In this document: one piece after another, positions 39,914-49,783 of the stretch
Numbering within the stretch: the first letter of the stretch is position 1
Layout: each line of letters starts with the position of its first letter
NCBI GenBank assembly: GCA_937146645.1
Contig: CAKZRQ010000058.1
Location: forward strand, 124,001-188,000
Direction: 5' to 3'
From: an uncultured Cyclobacteriaceae bacterium
GTDB taxonomy: Bacteria; Bacteroidota; Bacteroidia; Cytophagales; Cyclobacteriaceae
Length of the DNA stretch: 64,000 bases
Made by a program: the position numbers and the translations under genes
The notes under the pieces: model-generated
Seen by the model: the letters and a program-made list of their open reading frames with translations, nothing else
Database searches by the model: none
What the model was told of the DNA's origin: nothing

Positions 39914-42451
39914 TTACTCCTTATCCGCTTTCGCTTTCTTTTTCACAGAAATGGTAAGCTCATCGCCTTTACCTGAGTAATCAGCTTTGATCACATCGCC
40001 TTCTGATAAATCTCCTTTCAGGATTTCCTCTGCAACTGCATCTTCAAGATACTTTTGAATCGCACGGTTCAAAGGTCTGGCACCATATTGCTGGTCATAG
40101 CCCTTTTCAGCTAAGAATGCCTTAGCCTTCTTCGTCAATTCAATTTTATATCCCAGATCAGTAATTCTTGAGAATAACTTACCCAAACTGATGTCGATGA
40201 TCTTGAACAGATGGTCTTGATCAAGAGAATTGAATACCACTACGTCATCAAGTCTATTCAAGAATTCAGGACTGAATGCCTTCTTCAAAGCTGACTGGAT
40301 AGTGCCTTTCATGATGTCATCCATGTTATCCTTTTTCGCCTGATTGGCAAAGCCGATTCCACTTCCGAAATCCTTCAAGTCACGAACTCCAATATTTGAA
40401 GTCATGATGATAATCGTGTTTCTAAAGTCCACTCTGCGTCCAAGACCGTCAGTCAAGATTCCATCGTCCAATACCTGTAGAAGGATATTGAAGACATCAG
40501 GGTGAGCTTTTTCAATCTCATCAAGAAGGACTACTGAATACGGCTTTCTCCTCACCTTTTCGGTAAGCTGACCACCTTCTTCATATCCCACATATCCCGG
40601 AGGTGCTCCCACGAGTCTGGATACTGAGAATTTCTCCATGTATTCAGACATATCAATTCTGATCAAAGAATCCTCCTTATCGAAAAGATAGGTAGCTAGC
40701 ATCTTGGCAAGTTCGGTCTTACCCACACCGGTTGGACCGAGAAAGATGAATGAACCGATAGGCTTTTTAGGATCCTTCAGACCCACTCTGGTACGCTGAA
40801 TAGCCTTGGTCAATTTCTTGATCGCCTCATCCTGACCAATCACCTTATCACCAAGGTCTTCCTTCATGGTGAGAAGCTTGGCTCCTTCATTCTGAGCTAT
40901 TCGCTTAGTAGGAATACCGGTCATCATAGCAATTACTTCGGCTACATGATCCTCGTCTACCGTAAATCTCTTAGACTTACTTTCTTCCTCCCATCTTGTT
41001 TTCGCAAGCTCTAATTGCTCAAGAAGCTTCTTCTCTTTATCTCTAAGCTGAGCAGCTTCCTCATACTTTTGAGATTTTACTACTCGATTTTTCTCAGTCT
41101 TGATATCCTCTACCTCAGATTCCAACTTCAAGATGTCCTCAGGAACATGAATATTGTTGATATGCACTCGAGCTCCGGCTTCATCCATGATATCGATGGC
41201 TTTGTCCGGAAGGAATCGATCTGAAATATATCGATCCGAAAGATTCACGCATGCTTCTACCGCCTCTGGCGTGTAGTTCACGTTGTGATGCTCCTCGTAC
41301 TTATCCTTAATGTTTTCTAGAATCTGAATGGTCTCTTCTGGTGAAGTCGCATCCACCATGACCATCTGGAATCTTCTGGCCAAAGCACCATCCTTCTCAA
41401 TGTACTGTCTGTACTCATCAAGAGTAGTAGCACCGATACATTGAATTTCACCTCTCGCCAAAGCTGGCTTGAACATGTTGGAAGCATCAAGCGATCCACT
41501 TGCTCCTCCTGCACCTACGATAGTGTGCAATTCATCAATGAACAGAATCACGTTTGGAGATTTCTCAAGCTCGTTCATCACAGCTTTCATTCTTTCCTCA
41601 AACTGACCTCTGTATTTTGTACCGGCTACAAGTGATGCAAGATCAAGTGTAACGACACGCTTGTTGAAAAGTACCCGAGATACTTTTTTCTGAACAATTC
41701 TAAGAGCCAAACCTTCAGCGATTGCAGTTTTACCTACACCAGGCTCACCTATTAGAATCGGATTATTTTTCTTTCTTCTGGAAAGAACCTGAGCTACACG
41801 CTCAATCTCTTTTTCTCTACCAATGATGGGATCGAGTTTGTCTTCCTCGGCCATCTTAGTAAGATCGCGACCAAAGTTATCCAAAACTGGTGTCCTGGAT
41901 TTCTCATTTCCTTGCTTTGAACTTGAAGAACCACTTCCTCCGGAGGATCCAAATAACTTTGAACCTTCTTCTTCTCCATCTTCAGCTTCAGCTTTCGAGC
42001 TGGGAGCTGCTGGGTCACCTGACATTTCCAACATTTCTTTTACTGATTCATAACTCACGTCGAACTTGTTTAAAATTTGCGTGGCGATATTATCCTCATC
42101 CCTAAGAATGGACAATAGCAAATGCTCAGTTCCGATTAGTTGACTTTTGAAGATTTTGGCCTCCAGATATGTAATTTTCAATACCTTCTCTGACTGTCTG
42201 GTCAAAGGGATATTGGCCATATTTTTCACATTATGGTTTGCCGTGCCTTTCACTGCACGCTCGATAGAATTTCTCAATTCATCGAGGGGTACCCCAAGTT
42301 TTTTAAGCATGGAAACAGCAACTCCTTCTCCCTCACGAATCATCCCAAGCAAGAGGTGCTCTGTGCCAATATAATCATGGCCCAAGCGCAGCGCTTCCTC
42401 CCTACTGAGAGAAATAACCTCCTTGACTCTGTTTGAAAATTTTGCTTCCAT
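39914..42451 (-). CDS. clpC: ATP-dependent Clp protease ATP-binding subunit ClpC
   Basis: Clp N repeats, [15 protein letters not shown] and [12 protein letters not shown] Walker A motifs, UVR-like region ([15 protein letters not shown]). Confidence 0.97.
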   Translation of the reverse strand: MEAKFSNRVKEVISLSREEALRLGHDYIGTEHLLLGMIREGEGVAVSMLKKLGVPLDELRNSIERAVKGTANHNVKNMANIPLTRQSEKVLKITYLEAKIFKSQLIGTEHLLLSILRDEDNIATQILNKFDVSYESVKEMLEMSGDPAAPSSKAEAEDGEEEGSKLFGSSGGSGSSSSKQGNEKSRTPVLDNFGRDLTKMAEEDKLDPIIGREKEIERVAQVLSRRKKNNPILIGEPGVGKTAIAEGLALRIVQKKVSRVLFNKRVVTLDLASLVAGTKYRGQFEERMKAVMNELEKSPNVILFIDELHTIVGAGGASGSLDASNMFKPALARGEIQCIGATTLDEYRQYIEKDGALARRFQMVMVDATSPEETIQILENIKDKYEEHHNVNYTPEAVEACVNLSDRYISDRFLPDKAIDIMDEAGARVHINNIHVPEDILKLESEVEDIKTEKNRVVKSQKYEEAAQLRDKEKKLLEQLELAKTRWEEESKSKRFTVDEDHVAEVIAMMTGIPTKRIAQNEGAKLLTMKEDLGDKVIGQDEAIKKLTKAIQRTRVGLKDPKKPIGSFIFLGPTGVGKTELAKMLATYLFDKEDSLIRIDMSEYMEKFSVSRLVGAPPGYVGYEEGGQLTEKVRRKPYSVVLLDEIEKAHPDVFNILLQVLDDGILTDGLGRRVDFRNTIIIMTSNIGVRDLKDFGSGIGFANQAKKDNMDDIMKGTIQSALKKAFSPEFLNRLDDVVVFNSLDQDHLFKIIDISLGKLFSRITDLGYKIELTKKAKAFLAEKGYDQQYGARPLNRAIQKYLEDAVAEEILKGDLSEGDVIKADYSGKGDELTISVKKKAKADKE

Positions 42452-42521
42452 TTAATTCCTTTCTGATTGTATAATATTCCCTAACGAATGTTACCGAATT
42501 TGTTTTAAAAACACAATCAAT

Positions 42522-43157
42522 TTAACGATTGTTCAATGTTTTTTCGGCGGATTTAGAAATGACCAATTTGGCCTCCGGACCCATACAAAACAACAAATCC
42601 ATAACGCTCAAATTTGGTTCAAAGTCTGAGCCAAAAAGCTGAAAGTAAGGTTCAGGGGAATACAGTTCTCTTTTTTGCCAGGACTCATTACTGACAATTC
42701 GCCCTCTCAGGTCATTTTCGAAGGATAAATCAACTAATTCATCGTATTCGGCGACTTTGACAGGTAGCTGCAAAAGCTTCAGACATACTGTCAGAATGTC
42801 TCTATTTAAACTCCATAGCGACTCCGGAGGATTTTCCAGAAAGCGCTGGAAGTAAGGGAAATAGTATTCGAAAAAAGGGGCTTTGCCGTAGGCACTCTGA
42901 ATGCTTCGCAAATGATCCAGTTGCCACTTATCCTGAAAGTTGATTTTGAGTTCTTCCTGTGGAATGGCAGGGCGTCGCCCCTGAATAGGAATACTGAGTC
43001 TCTGAACTTTATTCGCTCCGCGGATTTCAGCTCTGTTGATATAGCTATTTCTTCGGAAAGTGCTCTTAGGAAAGAGAGCCACTTCATCGCACCCGTGGAT
43101 AGCAGAAAAAAACTCAAGACTTGGGAAGTAAAAGAGATCGGCGGCTACCCTTTTCAT
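42522..43157 (-). CDS. WbqC-like family protein
   Basis: FFSAIHGCDEV, FRRNSYINRAEIRGANKVQRLSIPI, YPYFQRFLE, consistent with the WbqC family. Confidence 0.8.
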   Translation of the reverse strand: MKRVAADLFYFPSLEFFSAIHGCDEVALFPKSTFRRNSYINRAEIRGANKVQRLSIPIQGRRPAIPQEELKINFQDKWQLDHLRSIQSAYGKAPFFEYYFPYFQRFLENPPESLWSLNRDILTVCLKLLQLPVKVAEYDELVDLSFENDLRGRIVSNESWQKRELYSPEPYFQLFGSDFEPNLSVMDLLFCMGPEAKLVISKSAEKTLNNR

Positions 43158-43160
43158 AAA

Positions 43161-43790
43161 TCAAAGAATGTCGTCTACCTCACCTAATCCTTCTCTGAGA
43201 ACTTCGACTGGTTCGGTGGTGCAATCCAAAACCGTTGAGGCCACATTTTGACCATAGCCTCCATCGATCACCACATCAACCAGGTTTTCATATTTCTCAA
43301 AAATTAGCTCAGGATCGGTGCTGTATTCGATAACCTCATCTTCATCCACAATGGAGGTAGTCAAGATAGGACGACCCAGCTCCTCCACCAGCATTCTCGG
43401 TACCAAATGATCAGGAACCCGAATTCCTACTGTCTTTTTTCTGCTGTGCAAAATCCTGGGGACTTCATTACTCGCATTCAGAATGAAAGTAAATGGCCCT
43501 GGAAAAGCCTTTTTCATCATTTTGAAAACTGGCTTGCTGATGATTCGAGTGTATTCTGAAATATTGCTCAGGTCAGCACAGATAAAAGAAAAGTTATGCT
43601 TCTTCGGGTTGATACCTTTGATTTTGCAGATTCTCTCGATCGCCTTTTGATTGGTAATATCGCAGCCCATACCATAAACAGTATCGGTTGGATAAATCAC
43701 CACTCCCCCATTTCTAAGAACCTTAGAAATTTGAAGAATCTTTTTATGATCCGGATTCTCAGGATAAAGCTTAATAAAATCAGCACTCAT
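43161..43790 (-). CDS. Threonylcarbamoyl-AMP synthase (Sua5/YciO/YrdC)
   Basis: GGVVIYPTDTVYGMGCDI, KRINPKKH-type KGINPKKHNFSFI, PGPFTFIL, GIRVPDH, TSIVDEDE. Likely start MSADFIKLYPENP at 43790. Confidence 0.9.
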   Translation of the reverse strand: MSADFIKLYPENPDHKKILQISKVLRNGGVVIYPTDTVYGMGCDITNQKAIERICKIKGINPKKHNFSFICADLSNISEYTRIISKPVFKMMKKAFPGPFTFILNASNEVPRILHSRKKTVGIRVPDHLVPRMLVEELGRPILTTSIVDEDEVIEYSTDPELIFEKYENLVDVVIDGGYGQNVASTVLDCTTEPVEVLREGLGEVDDIL

Positions 43791-43806
43791 GGAATAATCA
43801 GTGTTT

Positions 43807-44211
43807 TTAAATAAGCGAGTCCCACTTCTCTTCAAGCTCCTTCGCAATGGGAATATCTGCCTCGGCCCAATTTACACCCAAAAGTTCATTTCGCCCTAGC
43901 CATGCATAATCATCATGTTCGGTTAGTTTCAAACTGCCAGTAAAACTCTTCACCAAAAAAGGAATGAGCCGGATGATTTTACCAGATTCATAGCTATGAT
44001 CTGAGGGGCTAAGCCCTTCTCCAACCTTTATTTCCAAATAAAGCTCCTCCCGAATTTCCCGGACTAAGGATTCTTCATGGCTTTCTCCGGCTTCCACTTT
44101 TCCACCCGGAAACTCCCAAAAACCAGCCAATGGCATTTGTGCTGAGCGCCTTACGGCCAAAACCTTGGAGTCATCTAAAATTAGAGCGCAAACAACTGGG
44201 ACAACTTGCAT
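43807..44211 (-). CDS. NUDIX (MutT-like) hydrolase
   Basis: Nudix box GGKVEAGESHEESLVREIREEL. Confidence 0.93.
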   Translation of the reverse strand: MQVVPVVCALILDDSKVLAVRRSAQMPLAGFWEFPGGKVEAGESHEESLVREIREELYLEIKVGEGLSPSDHSYESGKIIRLIPFLVKSFTGSLKLTEHDDYAWLGRNELLGVNWAEADIPIAKELEEKWDSLI

Positions 44212-44291
44212 GAGGTAAAGTAAATTAAAAGAAGTAAAACCCTGAAAGACGGGAGGCGTTTTGAAAAAGTCTTTTGTTACTTTTGCAACTT

Positions 44292-45341
44292 ATGCTTACG
44301 GATAAAAAGAGAAAGTTTCTTCTGGTCTTATTAGTGACGGGTTCGGTCCTCGCCATTTCCTTCACCTTTTACTTCTATCAGGTTTTCTACAGCCCAAATA
44401 CATTATTGGAAACGGAGCAATCATATGTTCTCAGAATACCGAGTAATGCCACTTATTCCCAAGTGAGCAAAGAACTCTATGATGAGAAGGTGATTAACGA
44501 TGCGGTTAGCTTTGGCTTTGTAGCAAAAGTCCTTGATTATCAAGAAGCTGTTAAATCAGGTCTTTATATCATTGAGCCTAAAATGACTAATCTGGAGTTG
44601 GTTCGAAAACTAAGGTCTGGAGATCAGGCGCCCATCAAATTGACCTTCAATAATATCCGTACGAAAGAAGATTTGGCTGAGAAAATCTCCAAAAATCTGG
44701 AAATGGATCAAAGCCAATTTTTAGAGCTTCTTCAGGATTCTGTTTATATCCGGCAATTCGATTTTGAAGAAGAAACCATCATGGGAATGTTCATCCCAAA
44801 CACCTATGAAGTTTGGTGGGATAGTACTCCCGAAGAGATTTTCGAAAGGATGAATAAGGAGTACAATCGCTTTTGGAATCGAGAAAGACAAGACAAAGCC
44901 AGGCTTTTGGGTCTCAACCCAAAAGAAGTTACAACTCTGGCATCAATCGTTCAGGCAGAAAGTCAACAGAAAGCAGATGAGAGACCTCGAATTGCGGGTT
45001 TGTATCTAAATCGCTTAGATCGTGGAATGTACCTACAGGCAGATCCGACTTTGGTTTATGCCTTGGGAGACTTTGAGATCAAAAGAGTACTGAATGTGCA
45101 CAAGGAAATCGATAGCCCTTACAATACCTACAAGAACCTTGGCCTCCCTCCTGGACCAATCAATCTCCCTGATATCAATTCTTTGGAAGCAGTCCTAAAT
45201 CCTGAAGAGCATAACTATTTATACATGTGTGCAAAGGCTGATTTCTCTGGTTACCATGAGTTTGCCACGAATTTATCTGCACACAATGCTAATGCAAGAA
45301 AGTATCAAACGGCATTGAACATGGCTAAAATCTATAGATAA
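44292..45341 (+). CDS. mltG: Endolytic transglycosylase MltG
   Basis: ASIVQAESQQKADERPRIAGLYLNRL, YNTYKNLGLPPGPI, AKADFSGYHEFATNLSAHNANARKYQ. Likely ATG start 44292. Confidence 0.94.
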   Translation: MLTDKKRKFLLVLLVTGSVLAISFTFYFYQVFYSPNTLLETEQSYVLRIPSNATYSQVSKELYDEKVINDAVSFGFVAKVLDYQEAVKSGLYIIEPKMTNLELVRKLRSGDQAPIKLTFNNIRTKEDLAEKISKNLEMDQSQFLELLQDSVYIRQFDFEEETIMGMFIPNTYEVWWDSTPEEIFERMNKEYNRFWNRERQDKARLLGLNPKEVTTLASIVQAESQQKADERPRIAGLYLNRLDRGMYLQADPTLVYALGDFEIKRVLNVHKEIDSPYNTYKNLGLPPGPINLPDINSLEAVLNPEEHNYLYMCAKADFSGYHEFATNLSAHNANARKYQTALNMAKIYR

Positions 45342-45745
45342 TGTATCAGGCAGAAACCCAGATCCGAGTTCGATACGCTGAGACTGACCAGATGGGTTAT
45401 GTCTACTATGGCAACTATGCCATGTATTTCGAAGTGGCCAGAGTGGAAGCGATGAGGTCCGTTGGGTTTTCTTACAAAGGCATGGAAGATGATGGGGTGA
45501 TGATGCCAGTTTTGGAAAGCAACATCAAGTACCACAAACCCGGAAAGTACGATGAGCTTCTGACGATCAGAACCCGGATACCCCAAATACCAGGTGTAAG
45601 GATTCGCTTCGAATACGAAGTTTTCAATGAGGCCAATGAGCTAATCACGGAAGCATGGACCACACTCACCTTCCTTAAGAAAGACAGTCATCGACCCACA
45701 AGACCTCCAAAGAATTTGCTAGATTTACTTCAAGCGTATTTTTAG
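45341..45745 (+). CDS. Acyl-CoA thioesterase (4HBT, YbgC-like)
   Basis: RYAETDQMGYVYYGNYAMYFEVARVEAMR hotdog motif. Confidence 0.93.
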   Translation: MYQAETQIRVRYAETDQMGYVYYGNYAMYFEVARVEAMRSVGFSYKGMEDDGVMMPVLESNIKYHKPGKYDELLTIRTRIPQIPGVRIRFEYEVFNEANELITEAWTTLTFLKKDSHRPTRPPKNLLDLLQAYF

Positions 45746-45751
45746 GCGACA

Positions 45752-46720
45752 GTGCTCAAAGAGAAGATTCAGGAAATTAAGGACCAATTGCTTCATCAGG
45801 CAAAAAAGCTCAAAAGGATTCGGTTTGGGCACCCTGAAAACAACCTCTACAATCTTAGCGAGACATTTATTCTTCAGCTTCGAAAAGACGATATTAATGA
45901 ACGAGCCGGCTCCATGGCTTTTAGCTTTACCATCGCACTTTTCCCACTGATTCTTTTTCTTCTCAATCTAGTGCCTTATTTACAGGATTTCTTCCCTCTA
46001 GTCACTACCGAGAATATCTTATCATTCTTTAGTGAAGTTTTGCCAGGAGGGCTTTATGAACAGACCGAAGGCACTATTATGGATATTGTCTCTACACCTA
46101 GACAGAGTCTGCTCTCATTCGGTTTTTTCTTTGCACTGATCGCATCCACACAAGGTGTGGTATCCATGATGGACTCTTTTAACTCAGTTTATAAAACCAA
46201 AGAAAGCAGGGGATTCTTCAAAACGAGAGCAATTGCGATCATGATTGTATTCATGCTTGCATTCACCGTATTACTGGCTAGCACAGTAATGATTTTCGGC
46301 AATATTTTCTTATCCAGAATTGATGAGCTACATATTCTTAATTCAGGATTTATGCTCTTTCTCTTTAATGCATTCAAATTCCTGATTTTGCTATTGGTGT
46401 TTTATATCACCAGCGCCTTTATTTTTCGCTTCGCCCCAGCGGTTCATGATAAGTGGAAATTTGGTTCCATAGGAGCTAAGATGGCTGGTTTACTAATTAC
46501 CCTTGGGTTTTACACTTTCACTTTTTATTTGAATAATTTTGCGAGCTACAACAAGCTTTATGGATCCATTGGAACCTTTATTGGCTTGATGCTATGGCTC
46601 TATATTACCTCGCTGATTGTGATTATTTGCTTCGAAATGAATGTGAGTTTGGACCTAATTAAGGAAGAAATTAGGGTCAGTGAAGAGGAAGAAAAAGAGC
46701 TTCCTGAATATTCGGATTAA
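45752..46720 (+). CDS. YihY/virulence factor BrkB family membrane protein
   Basis: ERAGSMAFSFTIALFPLILFLLNL, FRFAPAVHDKWKFGSIGA, YNKLYGSIGTFIGLMLWLYITS; GTG start. Confidence 0.9.
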   Translation: MLKEKIQEIKDQLLHQAKKLKRIRFGHPENNLYNLSETFILQLRKDDINERAGSMAFSFTIALFPLILFLLNLVPYLQDFFPLVTTENILSFFSEVLPGGLYEQTEGTIMDIVSTPRQSLLSFGFFFALIASTQGVVSMMDSFNSVYKTKESRGFFKTRAIAIMIVFMLAFTVLLASTVMIFGNIFLSRIDELHILNSGFMLFLFNAFKFLILLLVFYITSAFIFRFAPAVHDKWKFGSIGAKMAGLLITLGFYTFTFYLNNFASYNKLYGSIGTFIGLMLWLYITSLIVIICFEMNVSLDLIKEEIRVSEEEEKELPEYSD

Positions 46721-46768
46721 AAATTCTATTTCATTTTCAGGGACTTAGGAATTAATGCCATTAAAAGC

Positions 46769-46799
46769 TTTGCAAAAGTAGAGATTACACTTACTTTTG
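46769..46799 (+). promoter_or_regulatory. Bacteroidota promoter upstream of tRNA-Ser
   Basis: TTTG (46769-46772), N19, TACTTTTG (46792-46799), 22 nt before the tRNA. Confidence 0.8.
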
Positions 46800-46821
46800 C
46801 ACTCCAATCGAATTTGATCAC

Positions 46822-46906
46822 AGAGGCGTGGCAGAGTGGTCGAATGCGGCGGTCTTGAAAACCGTTGTACCGCGAGGTACCGGGGGTTCGAATCCCTCCG
46901 CCTCTG
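46822..46906 (+). tRNA. tRNA-Ser (anticodon TGA)
   Basis: Acceptor AGAGGCG/CGCCTCT, anticodon loop CTTGAAA, long variable arm (GTACCGCGAGGTAC), T arm GGGGGTTCGAATCCCTC. Confidence 0.95.
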
Positions 46907-46913
46907 CAAGCAA

Positions 46914-46944
46914 AAGTCCTGACAGTTTAGTCAGGACTTTTTTG
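46914..46944 (+). terminator. Intrinsic terminator after tRNA-Ser
   Basis: AAGTCCTGAC-agttta-GTCAGGACTT followed by TTTTTG. Confidence 0.85.
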
Positions 46945-46978
46945 TTTTTGTGCGAACCAAACTCCGTTTGAGTGAGCA

Positions 46979-47277
46979 TTAAAAACCAAAAAGGCATGAG
47001 CGTAGCGAATGGGCTTTTGCTTGCACCAGATACCTTTAAAGGGATCGACGAAGTCAATCCCAATTCAACTCCAATCTCAGCTACCACAAAAAACCAAATA
47101 AGTATGAGCGAAGCGAATGGGCTTTTGCCTGCACCAGATACCCTAAAAGGGATCGACGAGGTCAATCCCAATTCAACTCCACTCTCTGCTACCTCAATAA
47201 ACAAAAAGGCATGAGCAAAGCGAATGGGCTTATGTTTGCGCCAGACACCCTAAAACGGGATCGACGAAGTCAATTCC
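46979..47277. repeat. Imperfect tandem repeat, period 108 bp, about 2.8 copies, each with a short hairpin
   Basis: GGGATCGACGAAGTCAATCCC-type hairpin starts at 47041, 47149 and 47257 (exactly 108 bp apart); flanking ATGAGCG.AGCGAATGGGCTTTTGC and CAATTCAACTCCA blocks also repeat. Confidence 0.85.
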
Positions 47278-47500
47278 TCAGAAGTATAGTACAGAGGTGA
47301 CGATGATATCCACATTACTTACCCTTAAATCAAGTAGTCAAAAGGACAGTTTTCATAAGTTCGGTCCATTCAAACCTAGAATGAGCAAAAAAAGACCTAT
47401 TCTATCGTAATCAATTGATTACTAACTTTTTAATTTGTTTTTGCCAGAGAATATTCTCATTTTCTTTAATCAAAATCTTTTTTCATTAATCCCAACTTCT

Positions 47501-48622
47501 ATGAAAAAGTTAACTCTAATTCTAGTTTGTCTTTTTAGTTATCAGGCCTACTCTCAGGTGTCTTTTGTAGAACACAGTAAAAATCTCCGTGTCGAGCAAA
47601 TTGAATTTGAAAAAATCAATGAGAAGGCGAAAGAATCACTTTTCCCAATACCCAGAAAAAACAGATCAAAACTTAAAGAGGGGGTCATCCCGGTAACTGC
47701 GGTTACCTCCGAAGATTTCTCTTTGGACAGTAGAATTAGTGCTTCTCTAAGCGTGGGATACCTCCTGGGGGACTTTGGAAGGACCAATAATCCTAATATT
47801 TCTATTCGTGGGGTTTATGATCTAGACCCAAGATATAAATCCGAATCAGCTTCAGATTTTGCCGAAGGTAAAATTGAACCACTTCAGCCATTTGCTTTAC
47901 TAGAAGATGTTGGGGTGGAAGAAATGTATAGCCAGCTGGATAAAGCTAGAATAGTGATGGATGGACAATATGTGATGCCCTTCCAGGTGGGAGAATACTT
48001 TGCTGAATTTGCTGAGGAAGGAGAGGATTCCAAACTTGATTATAAGGAAGGAATGCCAAATGATTTTTGGAAAATCAATGAATACGATGCCACTCCTGAA
48101 GTTGAAAAGAATCTATTCATTTTAAACTTAAGAGCACAGGCATTGATCAATCAAGGTGCCACGGAGTTCGAGGATTATTTCGATGAAAATTCAGACGAGG
48201 AAATTGATTGGAACGATTATTCAATTGGTTACAGAGTTCAAACATGGAATTATCACCTATCGGCTAAATACGATCACTTCTTCGGTAAGACTGAGGACTT
48301 TGGCGATGGTAATGAAATAAAATACGATGGGTTTGGAATTTTTAGTGCCAATGGTGGAGTGAATTGGAATCCATGTACAAGCGGTCGAGTAGAATTGGAC
48401 GCTGGCCCGTCGTTAAGATTTGGTGGAAGCACTGATCTTGGTTTTAATATTCGGTTAGGCGGAGTATATGACTTAACTCCACCAGCCAAACGCCTGGCTC
48501 AAAACATCTACACAGGGGAACCTAAGACAAACTACTCTATCACAGCTGGTGCCACCTATTTCAGAATAAGTGGTGGTAGCAAACTTGTATTAGGAGCTGG
48601 AATTCAGGCTAATTTTAGATAA
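47501..48622 (+). CDS. Putative outer-membrane protein, tandem paralogue A
   Basis: Signal peptide MKKLTLILVCLFSYQAYSQ (true start 47501); C-terminal half shares ANGGVNWNPCTSGR... and YDLTPPAKRLAQNIYTGEPKTNYSITAG with the next gene. Confidence 0.75.
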   Translation: MKKLTLILVCLFSYQAYSQVSFVEHSKNLRVEQIEFEKINEKAKESLFPIPRKNRSKLKEGVIPVTAVTSEDFSLDSRISASLSVGYLLGDFGRTNNPNISIRGVYDLDPRYKSESASDFAEGKIEPLQPFALLEDVGVEEMYSQLDKARIVMDGQYVMPFQVGEYFAEFAEEGEDSKLDYKEGMPNDFWKINEYDATPEVEKNLFILNLRAQALINQGATEFEDYFDENSDEEIDWNDYSIGYRVQTWNYHLSAKYDHFFGKTEDFGDGNEIKYDGFGIFSANGGVNWNPCTSGRVELDAGPSLRFGGSTDLGFNIRLGGVYDLTPPAKRLAQNIYTGEPKTNYSITAGATYFRISGGSKLVLGAGIQANFR

Positions 48623-48664
48623 AAGAATCACCAAATCCCTTTACCATTTTTAAAACCATAATTC

Positions 48665-49780
48665 ATGAAAAACTCAATTTTAGTCATTCTAGTAATGCTA
48701 AGTTTTCAGGCCTTCTCTCAGCAATCATTCGTTGAAAAGAGTCATTTACTTAAAATAGAAAGAGAAGAATTCGCGAAAATAAATTCGGAGGCTAGAAAAA
48801 AGATCCTTCAATCCGAACGTTTCCGAAATAATACATTACGGGATATAGCTATACCCGTCACTTCTATCGCCTCTGAGAAAATTGCGCGAATGGGAAACAG
48901 AAATCTCACCATTGGTCCAGGTGTCGTCATGGGTAACACTAGTGAAACACATGGGGCCTCCGTTCAAGTCCGCGTTGTAAATAGATTTCAACCACGCCAT
49001 GATTTGAAAAAACTTCTTGACATGGATGTAGATGAATACAATGAGGACAATCCTGATTTCAAAGGAATAGACCCCGAGGCTTTTAGGGATATCCTTGACC
49101 AAATACGAAATGATGCCATTCTAGATAATGGATTAAATATTTTTCCTGAAGATATCGCTGTAGCCCTTGATGAATTACCAGAAGATGATTCTGATATAAT
49201 TCCAAATTTTGATGCCTCATCCGGGCTCGAAGACTTTGATTATGCTTCCGATGTAGGTTATGCGGATACTGAGATAACCCGGTTTGTATTATTAAATGAT
49301 TATGATGTAGATGACTATGACCTCGAGGAGGATCTTTCCGCTTCAACAGACTTTTATTGGGGAGATCTTGGTGTTTCTTATGAAACTCAAAAATTCAATT
49401 ATCATGCTTCTTTTCAATACAATTTTTTCTTTGGTAAATCGGCTAACTTCGATGGCTCAAATTTCACCTATGATAATTTCAGCATCCTAGCACTCAATGG
49501 TGGTATAGATTATAACCCTTGTACTCGTGGAGGTTTAGATCTGGAGGTAGGACCTGCCATTGAGCTAGGAGGAGGCGGATCTAGCTTTGGCTTTAACGCC
49601 AGAATTGGAGGCTATTATGATCTAACAACCCCAGAAAAAAGGATAGCCAGAAATATCTATACGGGTGAACCAAAGCTAAATTATTCCTTAAACGCGGGTC
49701 TGAACTATTATAACTTTGGTAATGGCTTCGATACCTTAGTGCTCGGAGTAGGTCTCCAGCTAAACTTTGATAAGTTCTAA
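48665..49780 (+). CDS. Putative outer-membrane protein, tandem paralogue B
   Basis: Signal peptide MKNSILVILVMLSFQAFSQ; LNGGIDYNPCTRGG... and YDLTTPEKRIARNIYTGEPKLNYSLNAG align to paralogue A. Confidence 0.75.
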   Translation: MKNSILVILVMLSFQAFSQQSFVEKSHLLKIEREEFAKINSEARKKILQSERFRNNTLRDIAIPVTSIASEKIARMGNRNLTIGPGVVMGNTSETHGASVQVRVVNRFQPRHDLKKLLDMDVDEYNEDNPDFKGIDPEAFRDILDQIRNDAILDNGLNIFPEDIAVALDELPEDDSDIIPNFDASSGLEDFDYASDVGYADTEITRFVLLNDYDVDDYDLEEDLSASTDFYWGDLGVSYETQKFNYHASFQYNFFFGKSANFDGSNFTYDNFSILALNGGIDYNPCTRGGLDLEVGPAIELGGGGSSFGFNARIGGYYDLTTPEKRIARNIYTGEPKLNYSLNAGLNYYNFGNGFDTLVLGVGLQLNFDKF

Positions 49781-49783
49781 TAA

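Noticed and set aside
41794-42436. Cluster of short ORFs on both strands within clpC
   Set aside because: Overlap the ClpC coding sequence in other frames; no independent support.
44278-44285. TACTTTTG -7-like element immediately before mltG
   Set aside because: Matches TAnnTTTG, but the upstream TTTG is at 14 nt rather than about 19 and the start site would fall on the ATG itself, so a leaderless promoter is possible but not supported.
46818-47204. 128-aa minus-strand ORF ending ...AEAEGFEPPVPRGTTVFKTAAFDHSATPL
   Set aside because: Its C terminus is the antisense translation of tRNA-Ser; such ORFs are a recurrent spurious call. The rest is the 108-bp repeat, open only because the period is a multiple of 3.
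46972-47214. 80-aa plus-strand ORF of 36-aa repeats (ANGLL.APDT.KGIDEVNPNSTP)
   Set aside because: Generated by the in-phase noncoding repeat; no signal of a real gene start, and the minus strand is equally open.
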